Below the pieces are notes generated by a model, which saw nothing but the letters and a program-made list of their open reading frames with translations, searched no databases and was not told where the DNA came from. The position numbers were made by a program, and so were the translations under genes. Shown here in pieces: positions 1-8,624 of a DNA stretch of 24,003 nucleotides (positions within the stretch are counted from its first letter, which is position 1; each line of letters begins with the position of its first letter). Where the stretch lies: the IMG/VR virus record IMGVR_UViG_3300034819_000011, positions 1 to 24,003 of that record; one strand, given 5' to 3'. The DNA comes from a virus.

Positions 1-1
1 C

Positions 2-385
2 TTCTTCATCTATCCGCCGACCAACGGCGCCTACCCCTATCGTGGGCGCTGCCACGTGCGGATGCCCGACATCGGCAGCGGCATCGTGGCGCCGACCGGC
101 TGGGACAGCGGCAAGAACCCGCCCGAGACCAGCGCCGTCATCCCGTGGTTCCCGAACACCACCTACCTGCGCACGCGCGTCGCCGGCGAGCTGATGAAGA
201 GCACGGGCGACACGCGGATGACCGCGTTCCTCGGCAAGGGGCCGGAGGGCGCGCAGGGCATCCTCGAGCGGCTGACGCAGATGGTCGACGACAAGCAGAG
301 CCGCGCGCAGAAGATCAGCCTCGACCGCCGCACCTTCCGGCCGAACCAGGCGGGTCTGCCCGACTCCAAGAACGTATTCGGCTGA
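2..385 (+). CDS. Phage structural protein, C-terminal part (possible head-tail adapter)
   Basis: The open frame runs in from the left edge with no start inside the window, so only the last 127 residues are present. The visible part is polar, with Gly/Pro-rich loops, a Trp-rich stretch (residues GWDSGKNPPETSAVIPWF) and a basic C-terminal tail, and it ends in NVFG. It contains no catalytic motif that I recognise. It stops 3 bases before the next gene through a TGA-GCC-ATG junction. It sits directly before a probable beta-propeller hub and upstream of ejection-type proteins. That corresponds to the place of the head-tail adapter (P22 gp4 position), but this role is inferred from order only. The coding call is firm; the function is uncertain. 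Confidence 0.8.
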   Translation, partial: FFIYPPTNGAYPYRGRCHVRMPDIGSGIVAPTGWDSGKNPPETSAVIPWFPNTTYLRTRVAGELMKSTGDTRMTAFLGKGPEGAQGILERLTQMVDDKQSRAQKISLDRRTFRPNQAGLPDSKNVFG

Positions 386-388
386 GCC

Positions 389-2344
389 ATGGCATCGCCA
401 CTGCCGGGCCAGCCGCTGACCTTCCGGGCGCGCGGATTGAGCGACGCGCAGGATTCGAGCAACGCTTTCCGCGGCGCCATGACGTCGCTCGCCGACCTCA
501 TCCCCAACCCGCGCACCAAGAATCAGTTCGTGCCGCGGCCGGCGGCGCAGCAGCTGACCAATTTCGCCGGCTCGGCGCTGAGCCAGGCGGGCGTGCCCAA
601 TGCGCTGCTGACGGTCGGCTCCATCGCCTATGGCATGTGCCCGGACGGCGCCGGTCCGTTCGCCGGCCTCGACGTGCCGTTCGCCTACAACACGCTGACC
701 AACGCCTTCCTGCCGATCTCGATTCCGGGCGGCGCGGCTGATCTGCCGACCTCGCCGGCGGCGCTGGGCGACTGGACGCCGCCGACGATGGTGGTGGTGG
801 CGAGCCGCGTGCTGGTCACGCATCCGGGCTTCGCCGGCGGTGCCAAGAAATTCGGCTGGCTCGACGTGTCGGGCTTCACCGACAGCAGCCACACCGGCTC
901 GACGCACACCTCGACGCTGATCGACACGCTGTCGGCCAATGTGCTGCAAGCCGGCTGGCAGGTCGGCATGGCGATCGCCGGCGCGGGGATCCAGGCCAAC
1001 ACGACGATCGTGTCCATCGCCGCCGACGGACTGTCGCTGGTGCTGTCGAAGGCGGCGACGGCCACGGCGGCCGGGGTGGCGCTGACCGTCACCGGCGGCA
1101 CCGCCGCGGCGCCGCTATGGGCCTCGGGCGACACCAACGGCAACAACCTGGCATCGGTGCCGGTGGCGGTGTCGCAATTCAACGGCCGCGCTTATTTCGC
1201 CGTCGGCGCCGGGCTCGTCTTCTCCGATGCCGGCAATCCCTGCCAGGTCACCAACGCGACGCAGGCGGTGAGCTTCCGGAACGGCGTCAACGTCACCGGC
1301 ATGGGCGGCATCGGCCTCTTCTCGTCGACGGTCGGCGGCATCATCCAGTCGCTGATGGCGTTCCAGGGCGACGCCCAGGTCTGGCAGGTGCAGGGCGACA
1401 TCACCTTCACCTCGGGCCTGACCATCAACGCGCTGCTGTCGGGCGTCGGCACGCTGGCGCCCAACACCATCGAGCAGACGCCCTTCGGCCTCGCCTTCGT
1501 CGCACCCGACGGCGTCAGAATCATCGACGCCACCGCCAAGTTCTCCGATCCCATCGGCCATGACGGCGACGGCGTGGTGGCGCCCTTCCTGTTCGCCATC
1601 AACCCGTCGCGCATGGTGGCGTCCTACAACCAGGGCGTCTATCGCATCACCGTCATCAACGGCGGCGGGCCGCAGCAGCTGACGCAGGAATATTGGCTCG
1701 ACATGACCCGGAAGATTTGGACCGGGCCGCACAGCTTCCCCTGCGCGATGATCGCCGCGCTGCAGGGCGTCGACAACTCCTTCGTCTGCGCCGGTGTCGG
1801 CATCGCCGGCAAGCTGTTCCAGAGCGACCCGGAGCCGGGGCTGGCCTCGACCTATGTCGAGCAGGGCGCGCAGATGAAATGGACGTGGCAGACCTGCCTG
1901 CTGCCCGACAACGAGTCGATGTCGCAGAACGCCATGGTGCTGGCGCAGCTCATGGCGTCGATCGGCAACGGTCAGACCATGACGGTGATCTGCCTCAACG
2001 AGCAAGGCAGCTCGCTCGCGACCGTCGTGCTCAACGGCCCGACCGCCAAGGATACGGTTTGGGGCCAGTTCACTTGGGGCCAGGCGCCATGGGGCGGGCC
2101 GGGCTCGGTGCTCTTCCAGCATCCGCTGCCGTGGGCCGCGGCGGTCGTCTTCAAGCAGATGAGCGTGCGCATCCAGGGCTCGTCGGCGCCGGCCACGATC
2201 ATCGGCAACCTCTACATGCAGCTTGAGGAATTGGACTACGTGACCGACGTGCTGACGCTGGCGCCCAGCGCGCCGATCCCGGTCCCGGCGCCGCCGCCGA
2301 CCTCGCCTACCTTCGACAGCCCCATACCAACGGTGTTCCCATGA
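389..2344 (+). CDS. Probable tail hub / DNA-stabilisation protein (P22 gp10-like position)
   Basis: This is a 651-residue beta-rich protein without signal peptide or membrane segment. The N-terminus (about 30-60) carries a Pro/Arg-rich linker with NPRTKNQFVPRP. The middle and C-terminal parts contain recurring short strands with Trp and aromatic turns, for example EYWLDMTRKIWTGPHSFP around residue 438 and VWGQFTWGQAPWGGPG near 555. Such patterns are typical of beta-propeller virion proteins that plug the portal in podoviruses. The C-terminus is Pro-rich. The ATG lies 3 bases after the upstream stop and has no clear Shine-Dalgarno sequence, which suggests termination-reinitiation. The stop overlaps the next start as ATGA. 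The assignment as hub/stopper rests on size, composition and position; I could not test homology. Confidence 0.6.
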   Translation: MASPLPGQPLTFRARGLSDAQDSSNAFRGAMTSLADLIPNPRTKNQFVPRPAAQQLTNFAGSALSQAGVPNALLTVGSIAYGMCPDGAGPFAGLDVPFAYNTLTNAFLPISIPGGAADLPTSPAALGDWTPPTMVVVASRVLVTHPGFAGGAKKFGWLDVSGFTDSSHTGSTHTSTLIDTLSANVLQAGWQVGMAIAGAGIQANTTIVSIAADGLSLVLSKAATATAAGVALTVTGGTAAAPLWASGDTNGNNLASVPVAVSQFNGRAYFAVGAGLVFSDAGNPCQVTNATQAVSFRNGVNVTGMGGIGLFSSTVGGIIQSLMAFQGDAQVWQVQGDITFTSGLTINALLSGVGTLAPNTIEQTPFGLAFVAPDGVRIIDATAKFSDPIGHDGDGVVAPFLFAINPSRMVASYNQGVYRITVINGGGPQQLTQEYWLDMTRKIWTGPHSFPCAMIAALQGVDNSFVCAGVGIAGKLFQSDPEPGLASTYVEQGAQMKWTWQTCLLPDNESMSQNAMVLAQLMASIGNGQTMTVICLNEQGSSLATVVLNGPTAKDTVWGQFTWGQAPWGGPGSVLFQHPLPWAAAVVFKQMSVRIQGSSAPATIIGNLYMQLEELDYVTDVLTLAPSAPIPVPAPPPTSPTFDSPIPTVFP

Positions 2345-3048
2345 TGAAACGCATGTTGCGCGGCCTCGGCCGCTTCTCTGGCCGCGTCGCCGTCGATGTC
2401 ACGGTGATCCTGGCGATCTTCGCCGCCGTCGCCTTCTCGGCGACGCTGACGCTCAAGGACGGCCTCAACAATCTCTACACCTACCAGGTGACCGTCGCCG
2501 GCCTCAACGTCATCAGCAACACGGCGATCTGCGACAGCACCGACGGCACGGTATGCGCCAAGGTGGCGGGCGGCGGCCTCTCGGTGGGCGGTCAGTCGCC
2601 GGTCGGCATCGCGATCACCGGCAACCCGCTGCTCGACGGCTGCCGCGCGCAGACCGCGGAGCAGACGGCTGTGCTCGACGGCCGCCAGGCGATCGGCGCC
2701 TGCGACGTGCTGGGCCGCCGCATCATCGCGCCCTACGCCAACAAGGAGCTGTTCGTACAGGGCAAGGGCACGCAGACCTCGACCACCGCGACCACGATCA
2801 TCGCCGCGCAGGGCGCCGGGGTGAAGATTTACGTGACCTCGATCCAGTGCGGCAACAGCGGCGCGTCGGCGAGCACCATCGCGCTCAACGACACCAGCGG
2901 CTTCACGATGATGAACCCGGCCGGCGGCGGCTTTACCACGACGCTGCCGGTGCCGCTGGTGGTCGCGGCCAACACGGCGCTGCAATTCACGCCGAGCTCG
3001 GCCAGCACGACCCAAATCTGCAACGCGCAGGGATACGCCGGCTCGTGA
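2341..3048 (+). CDS. Membrane-anchored phage jelly-roll domain protein
   Basis: The protein has 235 residues. Basic residues at 3-14 are followed by a hydrophobic segment at about 16-36 (VAVDVTVILAIFAAVAFSA) without an obvious cleavage motif, so it may be an N-terminal anchor. The rest is a repetitive beta-sandwich domain of a type common beside phage tail-fibre genes. It contains DGCRAQTAE, the PYANKELFVQG segment and a C-terminal module with IYVTSIQCGNSG, AANTALQFT and AQGYAGS. The protein has six cysteines. The C-terminal module resembles that of the gene at 8621-9541. The start is coupled to the previous stop (ATGA), with a second Met directly after the first. The role is probably virion decoration or receptor binding; why a membrane segment is attached is unclear. 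Confidence 0.7.
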   Translation: MMKRMLRGLGRFSGRVAVDVTVILAIFAAVAFSATLTLKDGLNNLYTYQVTVAGLNVISNTAICDSTDGTVCAKVAGGGLSVGGQSPVGIAITGNPLLDGCRAQTAEQTAVLDGRQAIGACDVLGRRIIAPYANKELFVQGKGTQTSTTATTIIAAQGAGVKIYVTSIQCGNSGASASTIALNDTSGFTMMNPAGGGFTTTLPVPLVVAANTALQFTPSSASTTQICNAQGYAGS

Positions 3049-5192
3049 TCCGCAAGCTCGCCCTCGCCCTCGCGCTCTGGCTGGCGCCGCTCCCGGCGCT
3101 GGCGGCGCTCGCCATCGACAGCCAGGAAAGCGCCAACACCGGGCACGCCGGCGCGTCGCCGCTGACCTGGAGCTTCACCAACACCGCCGGCACGCTGCTG
3201 ATCGTCGGCGTGTGCCTGAACAACACCGCGGCGGGAACTCCGGCCGTCTCGGCGGTGACCTACAACGGCGTTGCCATGTCGGCGATCTCCGGCACCACCA
3301 ACACCGGCGTCTCCGGCAGCTCGACCACCGTCTGCACGCTCTACCAGCTGCTGAGCCCGGCGACCGGCGCGCACACGGTCTCGGTGACGTGGGCCGGAAA
3401 CTGCGGCGGGTGCTATGCCGACGCGATCGCCGGCGCCATCTCGTTCACCGGCAACAATTCGACGACGCCCACCGGCAACCCAGGCACGGCCAGCGATACC
3501 AGCGGCGCCAGCAGCGCGGCCACCGTGTCGCTCACGGGCACGGCCAGCGGCGACTATGTGGTGAGCCTCGTGGCGACCGGGTCGGCGGTCGGCGGGGGGT
3601 CGGGGTCGACCACGACGTCATGGAAGCTCAACGTCACGACCAACGACGCGGGCGACAACGCGGCGCTAGGCCAGCAGACGACCGCCGGCGGCACGGTATC
3701 GGCCGGCTTCAGCGTCACACCCGACCTCTGGTTCATGTCGGCGATCGAGGTGTTCGCTGGCGGCGGCGCCGCACCACCAACGCCGACCAACGGCCTCGAG
3801 CTGGTGTCGGTCGGCGGCACGCTCAACCACGGCGACGGCAGCCCGGGCGGCGGCGGTGGGGCGCTCGCGCCTGGCTTCTTCGTGTCGAGCACCGGCAACG
3901 ACAACAATCTCGGCACCCTGGCCTCGCCGTGGGCGACGATCTTCCACGCGCAGCAGGTCATGCGCGGCAACAACTGCGGCACGGTGCCGACCGGGATCTG
4001 CCTGACCTACGTCAGGAGCGGCACCTACAACCTGACGTCCGCCATCAGCGCGACTTCGGCCGACAATGGCGAGACGCTGCAATTCTACCCGCCCGACGGC
4101 GTCAACACCGCCATCCTCGACGGCGGCAACACCATCGACGGCATCTTCCAGCTTAACGGCGTCACCAATTTCACGATCAACGGCCTCAAGATACAGAATC
4201 CGGTGGCGCTGGCGGTGTTCTGCGGCAACGCGTGCAACGGCCTGACCCTCAAGAACAGCGACATCAGCCTCAATCACAGCGGCAATAGCGCGCTCGGCTT
4301 CGGCGGATTCGCGCCGATCCTGGGCCTCTTCGGCAGGAACATGCTGATCTCGCACAACGCCGTGCACGACGCGGCCGGGACCGGGATCGGGGTCTACGCC
4401 TTCGCGTCGGGCGACAGCATCGACGGCACGGTGATCGACGGCAACGCGGTCTACCGCATCGGCCAGAGCGTCAACGACGATGGCGCGATCTACTGCGACA
4501 TGCACGCCAACAACCTCAATGGCGGGCACATCACGATCAGCAATAACTATGTCGTCGACTACGGCGCGAGCGGGGTGCAGTCGGAGGGCATCTATCTCGA
4601 CGACGACTGCTCAAATGCCACGGTGACCGGCAACATCATCGGCCCGCCGAACGTCAACATGAATACTTTCGGCAACTTCCGCGCCGACATCCTGATAAAC
4701 GGCGGCTGCTGCAACACCTTCCAGAACAACCTCGTCGACCTCGGCGCGACCGCCGCCGACGCGGGCAACTGGATCTACGGCATGTCGAACAACAGCGGCA
4801 GCGGCGGCAGCATCCCGTTCACCTGGACCAGCTCGAACATCTTCCAGAACAACATCGTCATCAGCGGCTATTCGTCGAACAGCCTGACGACCCGCGACGG
4901 CGTGGTCTATGACCAGGCGGGCGGCACGCCGACGCAATTCGTCTCCATCCAGAAGAACGCCTACCACAACTACGGCGGCGGCATCGAGGCGACCAACGGC
5001 ACGCTGGTCAGCGACATCAGCCCGCAGCACTACACGCCGACGCAGCTCGGCCTGCTGTCGTGCCCGAACGGGGTCTATGCGGTGTCGGGCGGCAGCACGG
5101 TCACCGGCGCACCCGTCAGTTTCCCGCTGCTGCCGACGAGCTGGGGCCCGCCGGGCTTCACGCCGCCGGCCACCCCCAACCATTCCTGCTGA
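3045..5192 (+). CDS. Secreted-type right-handed beta-helix tailspike-like protein
   Basis: The product has 715 residues from a GTG start that overlaps the previous stop (GTGA). This start is preferred over upstream in-frame ATGs because it gives a clean Sec signal peptide (VIRKLALALALWLAPLPALA, cleavage after ALA near residue 20) resembling that of the next gene. Residues about 25-235 form a Thr/Ser/Gly-rich Ig- or lectin-like domain. A Gly linker follows near 260-270. From about 280 there is a pectate-lyase-like parallel beta-helix opening with FFVSSTGNDNNLGTLASPW and then repeated N-x-[IV]-x-[NG] turns. The protein has fourteen cysteines, including a C-terminal one. The likely role is polysaccharide binding or depolymerisation at the host surface. 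No catalytic residues can be assigned by eye. Confidence 0.75.
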   Translation: MIRKLALALALWLAPLPALAALAIDSQESANTGHAGASPLTWSFTNTAGTLLIVGVCLNNTAAGTPAVSAVTYNGVAMSAISGTTNTGVSGSSTTVCTLYQLLSPATGAHTVSVTWAGNCGGCYADAIAGAISFTGNNSTTPTGNPGTASDTSGASSAATVSLTGTASGDYVVSLVATGSAVGGGSGSTTTSWKLNVTTNDAGDNAALGQQTTAGGTVSAGFSVTPDLWFMSAIEVFAGGGAAPPTPTNGLELVSVGGTLNHGDGSPGGGGGALAPGFFVSSTGNDNNLGTLASPWATIFHAQQVMRGNNCGTVPTGICLTYVRSGTYNLTSAISATSADNGETLQFYPPDGVNTAILDGGNTIDGIFQLNGVTNFTINGLKIQNPVALAVFCGNACNGLTLKNSDISLNHSGNSALGFGGFAPILGLFGRNMLISHNAVHDAAGTGIGVYAFASGDSIDGTVIDGNAVYRIGQSVNDDGAIYCDMHANNLNGGHITISNNYVVDYGASGVQSEGIYLDDDCSNATVTGNIIGPPNVNMNTFGNFRADILINGGCCNTFQNNLVDLGATAADAGNWIYGMSNNSGSGGSIPFTWTSSNIFQNNIVISGYSSNSLTTRDGVVYDQAGGTPTQFVSIQKNAYHNYGGGIEATNGTLVSDISPQHYTPTQLGLLSCPNGVYAVSGGSTVTGAPVSFPLLPTSWGPPGFTPPATPNHSC

Positions 5193-5201
5193 GAGGCACG
5201 C

Positions 5202-6047
5202 ATGATCCGCAAGCTCCTTCTGACCCTCTCGGCGCTGGTCGCCCTAGCGTCTCCGGCGCTGGCGCTCAACTGCGCGCCGCTGCCCTTCACCATCGCCAAC
5301 GGCCAGCCCGCCGACGCCTCGCAGGTGATGGCTGATCTGAGCAACATCGAGAACTGCGCCAATCAGAACCTGGCGCACAACGGCGCCAATTCCGACATCA
5401 CGTCGCTCTCCGGGCTGACGACGCCGCTCTCGGTGGCGCAGGGCGGCACCGGCACTTCGACGGGCGTGGCGAACCCGTTCACCACCGGCGACGTCAAGCT
5501 GACGCTTAAGACCTCGGCCGACAGCGGCTGGGTGATGATTAACGACGGCTCCATCGGCGACATCAGCTCGGGTGCGACGACGCGCGCCAATGGCGACACC
5601 GTGGCGCTCTACACGCTGGTATGGACGAATTGCGCCAACGCGCAGTGTCCGGTGGCGGGCGGTCGCGGCGTCAGCGCGGCGGCGGATTTCGTGGCCGAGA
5701 AGGCGATCACGCTGCCGCTGGCGCTGGGCCGGGCGCTGGCGATAGCGGGTAGCGGCTCGGGCCTCACCGCGCGGGCGCTCGGTGCCACGACCGGCGCGGA
5801 GACCGCGACCATCGCCCAGGCCAACCTGCCGGACTATGTGCTGCCCGATCCCGGCCACTCCCATACGGTGGTTGCCGCACTAGGCGGCGCGGTCGGCGGC
5901 GCCGTGGCGGGTGGCGGCAACCCCCTCACGAATTCGACCATCACCAGCTCTACAAGCACGACCGGCGTCCATCTCGGCGGCAGCGGCACGCCGCTGAGCC
6001 TGATGCAGCCGACGACTTTCGCGGTGAACATCGAAGTCAAGCTGTGA
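5202..6047 (+). CDS. Phage tail-collar / tail-fibre protein with signal peptide
   Basis: The protein has 281 residues and a good ribosome-binding site (GAGAGG). The N-terminus is a Sec-type signal peptide ending SPALA at about residue 20. Residues 75-90 contain PLSVAQGGTGTSTG, the GGTG motif typical of tail-fibre shafts. Residues about 110-230 resemble the phage tail collar domain: GWVMINDGSIGD, then LGATTGAETATIAQANLPDY and a PGHSH metal-type motif. The C-terminus (MQPTTFAVNIEVKL) matches the usual end of tail-collar fibres. It has four cysteines. The domain call is strong. The signal peptide is odd for a virion protein that would normally assemble in the cytoplasm. Confidence 0.85.
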   Translation: MIRKLLLTLSALVALASPALALNCAPLPFTIANGQPADASQVMADLSNIENCANQNLAHNGANSDITSLSGLTTPLSVAQGGTGTSTGVANPFTTGDVKLTLKTSADSGWVMINDGSIGDISSGATTRANGDTVALYTLVWTNCANAQCPVAGGRGVSAAADFVAEKAITLPLALGRALAIAGSGSGLTARALGATTGAETATIAQANLPDYVLPDPGHSHTVVAALGGAVGGAVAGGGNPLTNSTITSSTSTTGVHLGGSGTPLSLMQPTTFAVNIEVKL

Positions 6048-6057
6048 GGAGGCGAGC

Positions 6058-6321
6058 ATGTTCGGCATGAGCCGCGAGGACCGCCGCCGCCTCGATGAGG
6101 TCGAGCGGACGGCCAGGGAAGCCCGGGATGCCGGGACCAAGGCGACATCCGAGCTGGCCGGTCACACGGCCGTCTGCACCGAGCGACACAGCAATATCAC
6201 CAAGCGGCTCGGCGACATCGAGAAGACGCTCGGCGGGGTCAACACGAAGGGCTGGGCGATCCTGCTCGCCATGCTCGGCGCGATCTGCCTGGAGATCGCC
6301 AAGGCGAGGGGCCTGTTCTGA
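6058..6321 (+). CDS. Small coiled-coil membrane protein (holin- or XhlA-like)
   Basis: The protein has 87 residues and a strong ribosome-binding site (GAGGAG) 5-10 bases before the ATG. Residues 1-62 are highly charged and helical with heptad-like spacing (coiled coil). Residues about 66-82 form one transmembrane helix (GWAILLAMLGAICLEIA), followed by a short basic tail. This cytoplasmic coil plus C-terminal anchor layout matches small XhlA-type or holin-associated phage proteins. It is the only lysis candidate in the cassette. No endolysin or spanin is visible in the window, so the lysis role is a guess from topology. Confidence 0.6.
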   Translation: MFGMSREDRRRLDEVERTAREARDAGTKATSELAGHTAVCTERHSNITKRLGDIEKTLGGVNTKGWAILLAMLGAICLEIAKARGLF

Positions 6322-6329
6322 GAAAAAGA

Positions 6330-6359
6330 GGCCCGCGCGACGTGGAACGCCGGCGGGCC
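6330..6359 (+). terminator. Hairpin, weak terminator candidate
   Basis: A perfect 7-bp inverted repeat (GGCCCGC / GCGGGCC) starts 9 bases after the stop of the holin-like gene. Only three T follow on the + strand, whereas the opposite strand would end in a run of five T. It may limit readthrough into the next block of tail-fibre genes. Confidence 0.3.
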
Positions 6360-6422
6360 AGTTTGGGAGGAAACGCCGTGGAAGCGTCTCGGGGAGCACC
6401 CTAGCACACTCGCAAGGGATGG

Positions 6423-6467
6423 TATATGCTCCTCGCCGAACCCACTAGATGTTGGGCCTCGCCCAAC
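6423..6467 (+). promoter_or_regulatory. Candidate promoter -10 and hairpin just before the ribosome-binding site
   Basis: The 160-bp gap 6322-6481 is the largest in the late region. It holds TATATG at 6423-6428, an AT-rich -10-like hexamer in very GC-rich DNA, though no convincing -35 is seen. At 6451-6467 there is a perfect inverted repeat GTTGGGC-CTC-GCCCAAC whose 3' arm ends directly before the GGGGAG ribosome-binding site of the gene starting at 6482. The hairpin could control access to that site. The promoter is weakly supported; the inverted repeat is certain. Confidence 0.35.
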
Positions 6468-6481
6468 GGGGAGATGGACCG

Positions 6482-7705
6482 ATGCTGACCATTCGACGCT
6501 GGCGCCCGATCGTTGCCGCGCTGGCCGCGCTCCTGCTCACCGCGGGCGCCCAAGCCGCCAGCCTGCCGCAGTTCACCGGCCCCGCCGGCACCAACCCGGC
6601 GATGAACCCGACGATCCTCGGCGACCTCAACGCCACGATCAACGCCATCAATTCCGGCGTCACGCCCGGGTCGATGGCGACCTTCTCGGCCAACCGCAAT
6701 TTCCTCGACAACGGCGGCATGTCGGTCGCCCAGCGCGGCACCGCCGCCGCCACCGGTGGCACGACCAGCGGCTGCCCGCTCACCACCTACGTCGCCGACC
6801 GCTGGTGCGTCGATACCAACGTCACGTCGGGCGCCGGCAAGGGCCAGGTGGTCACCTCGACGCCGACCCCGCCCGCCGGCTTCACCAACTCGATGACGGT
6901 CTTCCGCAACTCCGGCGCGCTGCTGCAGCCGGTGTGCGCCATCCAGGAAATCAAGACGTCCAACGCGACGCAGCTCGCCGGCCAGCCGGTCGTGCTCAGC
7001 TTCTACGCCCAGGCGCTTGCTGGCCTCGCCGCCGATAACGGCAACGTCATCAACGCGACGATCATCACCGGCACCGGCACCGATCAGGGTCTCGGCACGC
7101 TGACCGCGTCGCCGGCGATCACCCCGGCCTGGACCGGCCTCGCCACGCCGCTCAATGCCCAGGCGCAGACGATCACCACGTCGTGGGTCCGCTACACCAT
7201 GCCGGCGGTGGTCATCGGCTCGACCGCGACCGAGGTCGGCGTCGAGCTGTGCTTCACCCCGACGGCGACCGGCGCGGGCACCACCGACGGCTTCGCGGTG
7301 ACCGGCGTCCAGCTCGAGCAGGGCAATGTCGCGTCGCCCTTCGAGTTCCGGCCGCTCGAGGTCGAGCTCGCCCGCGCGCAGAACTACTACTACCGCTACG
7401 CCGAGCTGGCCGCGGCCTACCAGTTGAACGGGGTGTGCGAGGCGACCGGCGCCGCCACCAACTCGTGCACGCTCAATCTGCCGCAGCAGATGTTCAAGAT
7501 CCCGACCATCGCCATCACGACGGCGGGCACCTTCAAGGTGAACATCGCGGGCACGCTGACCACCATCGCGACGCCGACGGCGGGCGCCTGCGGCCTCAAC
7601 ACCTGCCTGGTCACCGCGGCCAATACCAACACGGCGGGCCAGGTCGAGCTGCTCTCGGGCGCGGCGGGCGGCAGCGGCGTGTGGGAAGTCAGCGCGGACT
7701 TCTAA
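6482..7705 (+). CDS. Tail-fibre protein with carbohydrate-binding-type module and signal peptide
   Basis: The product has 407 residues. The ATG at 6482 is chosen over the in-frame ATG at 6449 because GGGGAG precedes it and it begins a standard signal peptide (residues 1-26, RRWRP then a hydrophobic core, cleavage near GAQA). Residues about 70-110 carry NRNFLDNGGMSVAQRG and YVADRWCVD. Residues about 278-310 carry TGVQLEQGNVASPFEFRP followed by ELARAQNYYYRY. Both are hallmarks of a widespread phage tail-fibre module thought to bind carbohydrate. The C-terminal 100 residues are a separate Thr-rich domain. It has eight cysteines. The family call is strong; the need for a signal peptide is unexplained. 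Confidence 0.8.
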   Translation: MLTIRRWRPIVAALAALLLTAGAQAASLPQFTGPAGTNPAMNPTILGDLNATINAINSGVTPGSMATFSANRNFLDNGGMSVAQRGTAAATGGTTSGCPLTTYVADRWCVDTNVTSGAGKGQVVTSTPTPPAGFTNSMTVFRNSGALLQPVCAIQEIKTSNATQLAGQPVVLSFYAQALAGLAADNGNVINATIITGTGTDQGLGTLTASPAITPAWTGLATPLNAQAQTITTSWVRYTMPAVVIGSTATEVGVELCFTPTATGAGTTDGFAVTGVQLEQGNVASPFEFRPLEVELARAQNYYYRYAELAAAYQLNGVCEATGAATNSCTLNLPQQMFKIPTIAITTAGTFKVNIAGTLTTIATPTAGACGLNTCLVTAANTNTAGQVELLSGAAGGSGVWEVSADF

Positions 7706-7708
7706 GCG

Positions 7709-8104
7709 GTGGCCGATCCCTGGACGATAACTGCCCGGGCCGCTGCCGGGTCGCCGTCGAGTGCGACGCAAGCCGCACCCGCCAGCGCCGGCACGACCAC
7801 GACGACCAACCGGACGGTGGTGCGGCTGCGCGCGCTGCAGTGCCGTCTGTCGGGCAGCGCGGCCGGGACCGACCTGCTGGTGGTGCGCGACGGCGCCACC
7901 GGCGCGGGCACGATCATCTGGCAGCAGGATCTGTCGGTGCCGGCCAATGGCAGCGACAGCGTCAACGTCACCGGGCTCGACCTGCGCGCGACGCCCGGCA
8001 ACGGACTCACCGTCGAGTTCGTCTCGGGCGTGGCGTCCGACCGAGAGGACGTGAACGCGCAGGGCGATTTCGTGCCGCAGGGCTACCCGATCGGGCAGCC
8101 GTAA
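7709..8104 (+). CDS. Small beta-sandwich phage protein
   Basis: The product has 131 residues from a GTG start 3 bases after the preceding stop. It has no signal peptide, unlike its neighbours. The first 35 residues are Ala/Ser/Thr-rich. The rest (about 38-125) is a compact beta-rich domain with LLVVRDGATGAGTIIWQQ and GLDLRATPGNGLTVEF, resembling short decoration- or fibre-type domains found among tail genes. It has one cysteine. The function is unknown; a structural or fibre-tip role is inferred from fold style and position. Confidence 0.7.
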   Translation: MADPWTITARAAAGSPSSATQAAPASAGTTTTTNRTVVRLRALQCRLSGSAAGTDLLVVRDGATGAGTIIWQQDLSVPANGSDSVNVTGLDLRATPGNGLTVEFVSGVASDREDVNAQGDFVPQGYPIGQP

Positions 8105-8114
8105 GGAGAGGACC

Positions 8115-8624
8115 ATGAGCGACGCGCTTTCGCCGGCCGACGTCCAGAACCTGATGCTGCTGTCGGCGCTCAAGACCGACGACGCGATGGCCGAGCGGAT
8201 CAAGAAGCTGCTGGCGGCGCACCAGGCGAACGAGGACACGCTGGCGCAGGTGCGCGAGGAGCGCGCCGCGGCGCACGCCGAGCTTGAGGAGGCGCGCAAG
8301 CTGTCCGCTGCATCCCAGGCGCGGCAGGCCGAGGCCGAGGAGCGCATGGTGAAGCTCGCGCACCAGGAGACGGGCCTGGGCGAGGCGATCACCACGCACA
8401 ACGCCGACGTGAAGGCGTTCAACGAGATCCGCGCGCAGATCGAGGCGGACCTGAAAGAGCGCACCGCGAAGCTCGAAGCGGCCGAGACCCTCGTAGTCGC
8501 GCGCAGCCAGGCGCTGGCCGATCGCGAGGTGTCGGTGCAAATGATGCACAACGACTACGTCGCGTCGCTCGACAGCCTGCGGGCCAAGCACGCCGAGCTG
8601 GCCGCAATCATCGCCCGCGAATGA
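8115..8624 (+). CDS. Coiled-coil protein in the fibre cassette
   Basis: The protein has 169 residues and is preceded by AAGGAGAG. It is almost wholly helical and charged: residues about 25-125 are rich in Glu, Ala, Lys and Arg with heptad spacing and no prolines, indicating a long coiled coil. It has no cysteines, no membrane segment and no signal peptide. Its stop overlaps the start of the next gene as ATGA, so the two are probably translated together. It could be a trimerising stalk or a fibre-assembly chaperone; neither can be decided from sequence. Confidence 0.75.
   Translation: MSDALSPADVQNLMLLSALKTDDAMAERIKKLLAAHQANEDTLAQVREERAAAHAELEEARKLSAASQARQAEAEERMVKLAHQETGLGEAITTHNADVKAFNEIRAQIEADLKERTAKLEAAETLVVARSQALADREVSVQMMHNDYVASLDSLRAKHAELAAIIARE

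Noticed and set aside
2553-3044. N-terminal extension of the beta-helix gene
   Set aside because: The upstream in-frame codons overlap the jelly-roll gene and read as low-complexity Arg/Gly. The GTG at 3045 gives a signal peptide like that of the next gene.
6401-8551. Long - strand open frame opposite the tail-fibre gene block
   Set aside because: Same reason: a shadow of the genes at 6482, 7709 and 8115, with biased composition and no recognisable motif.
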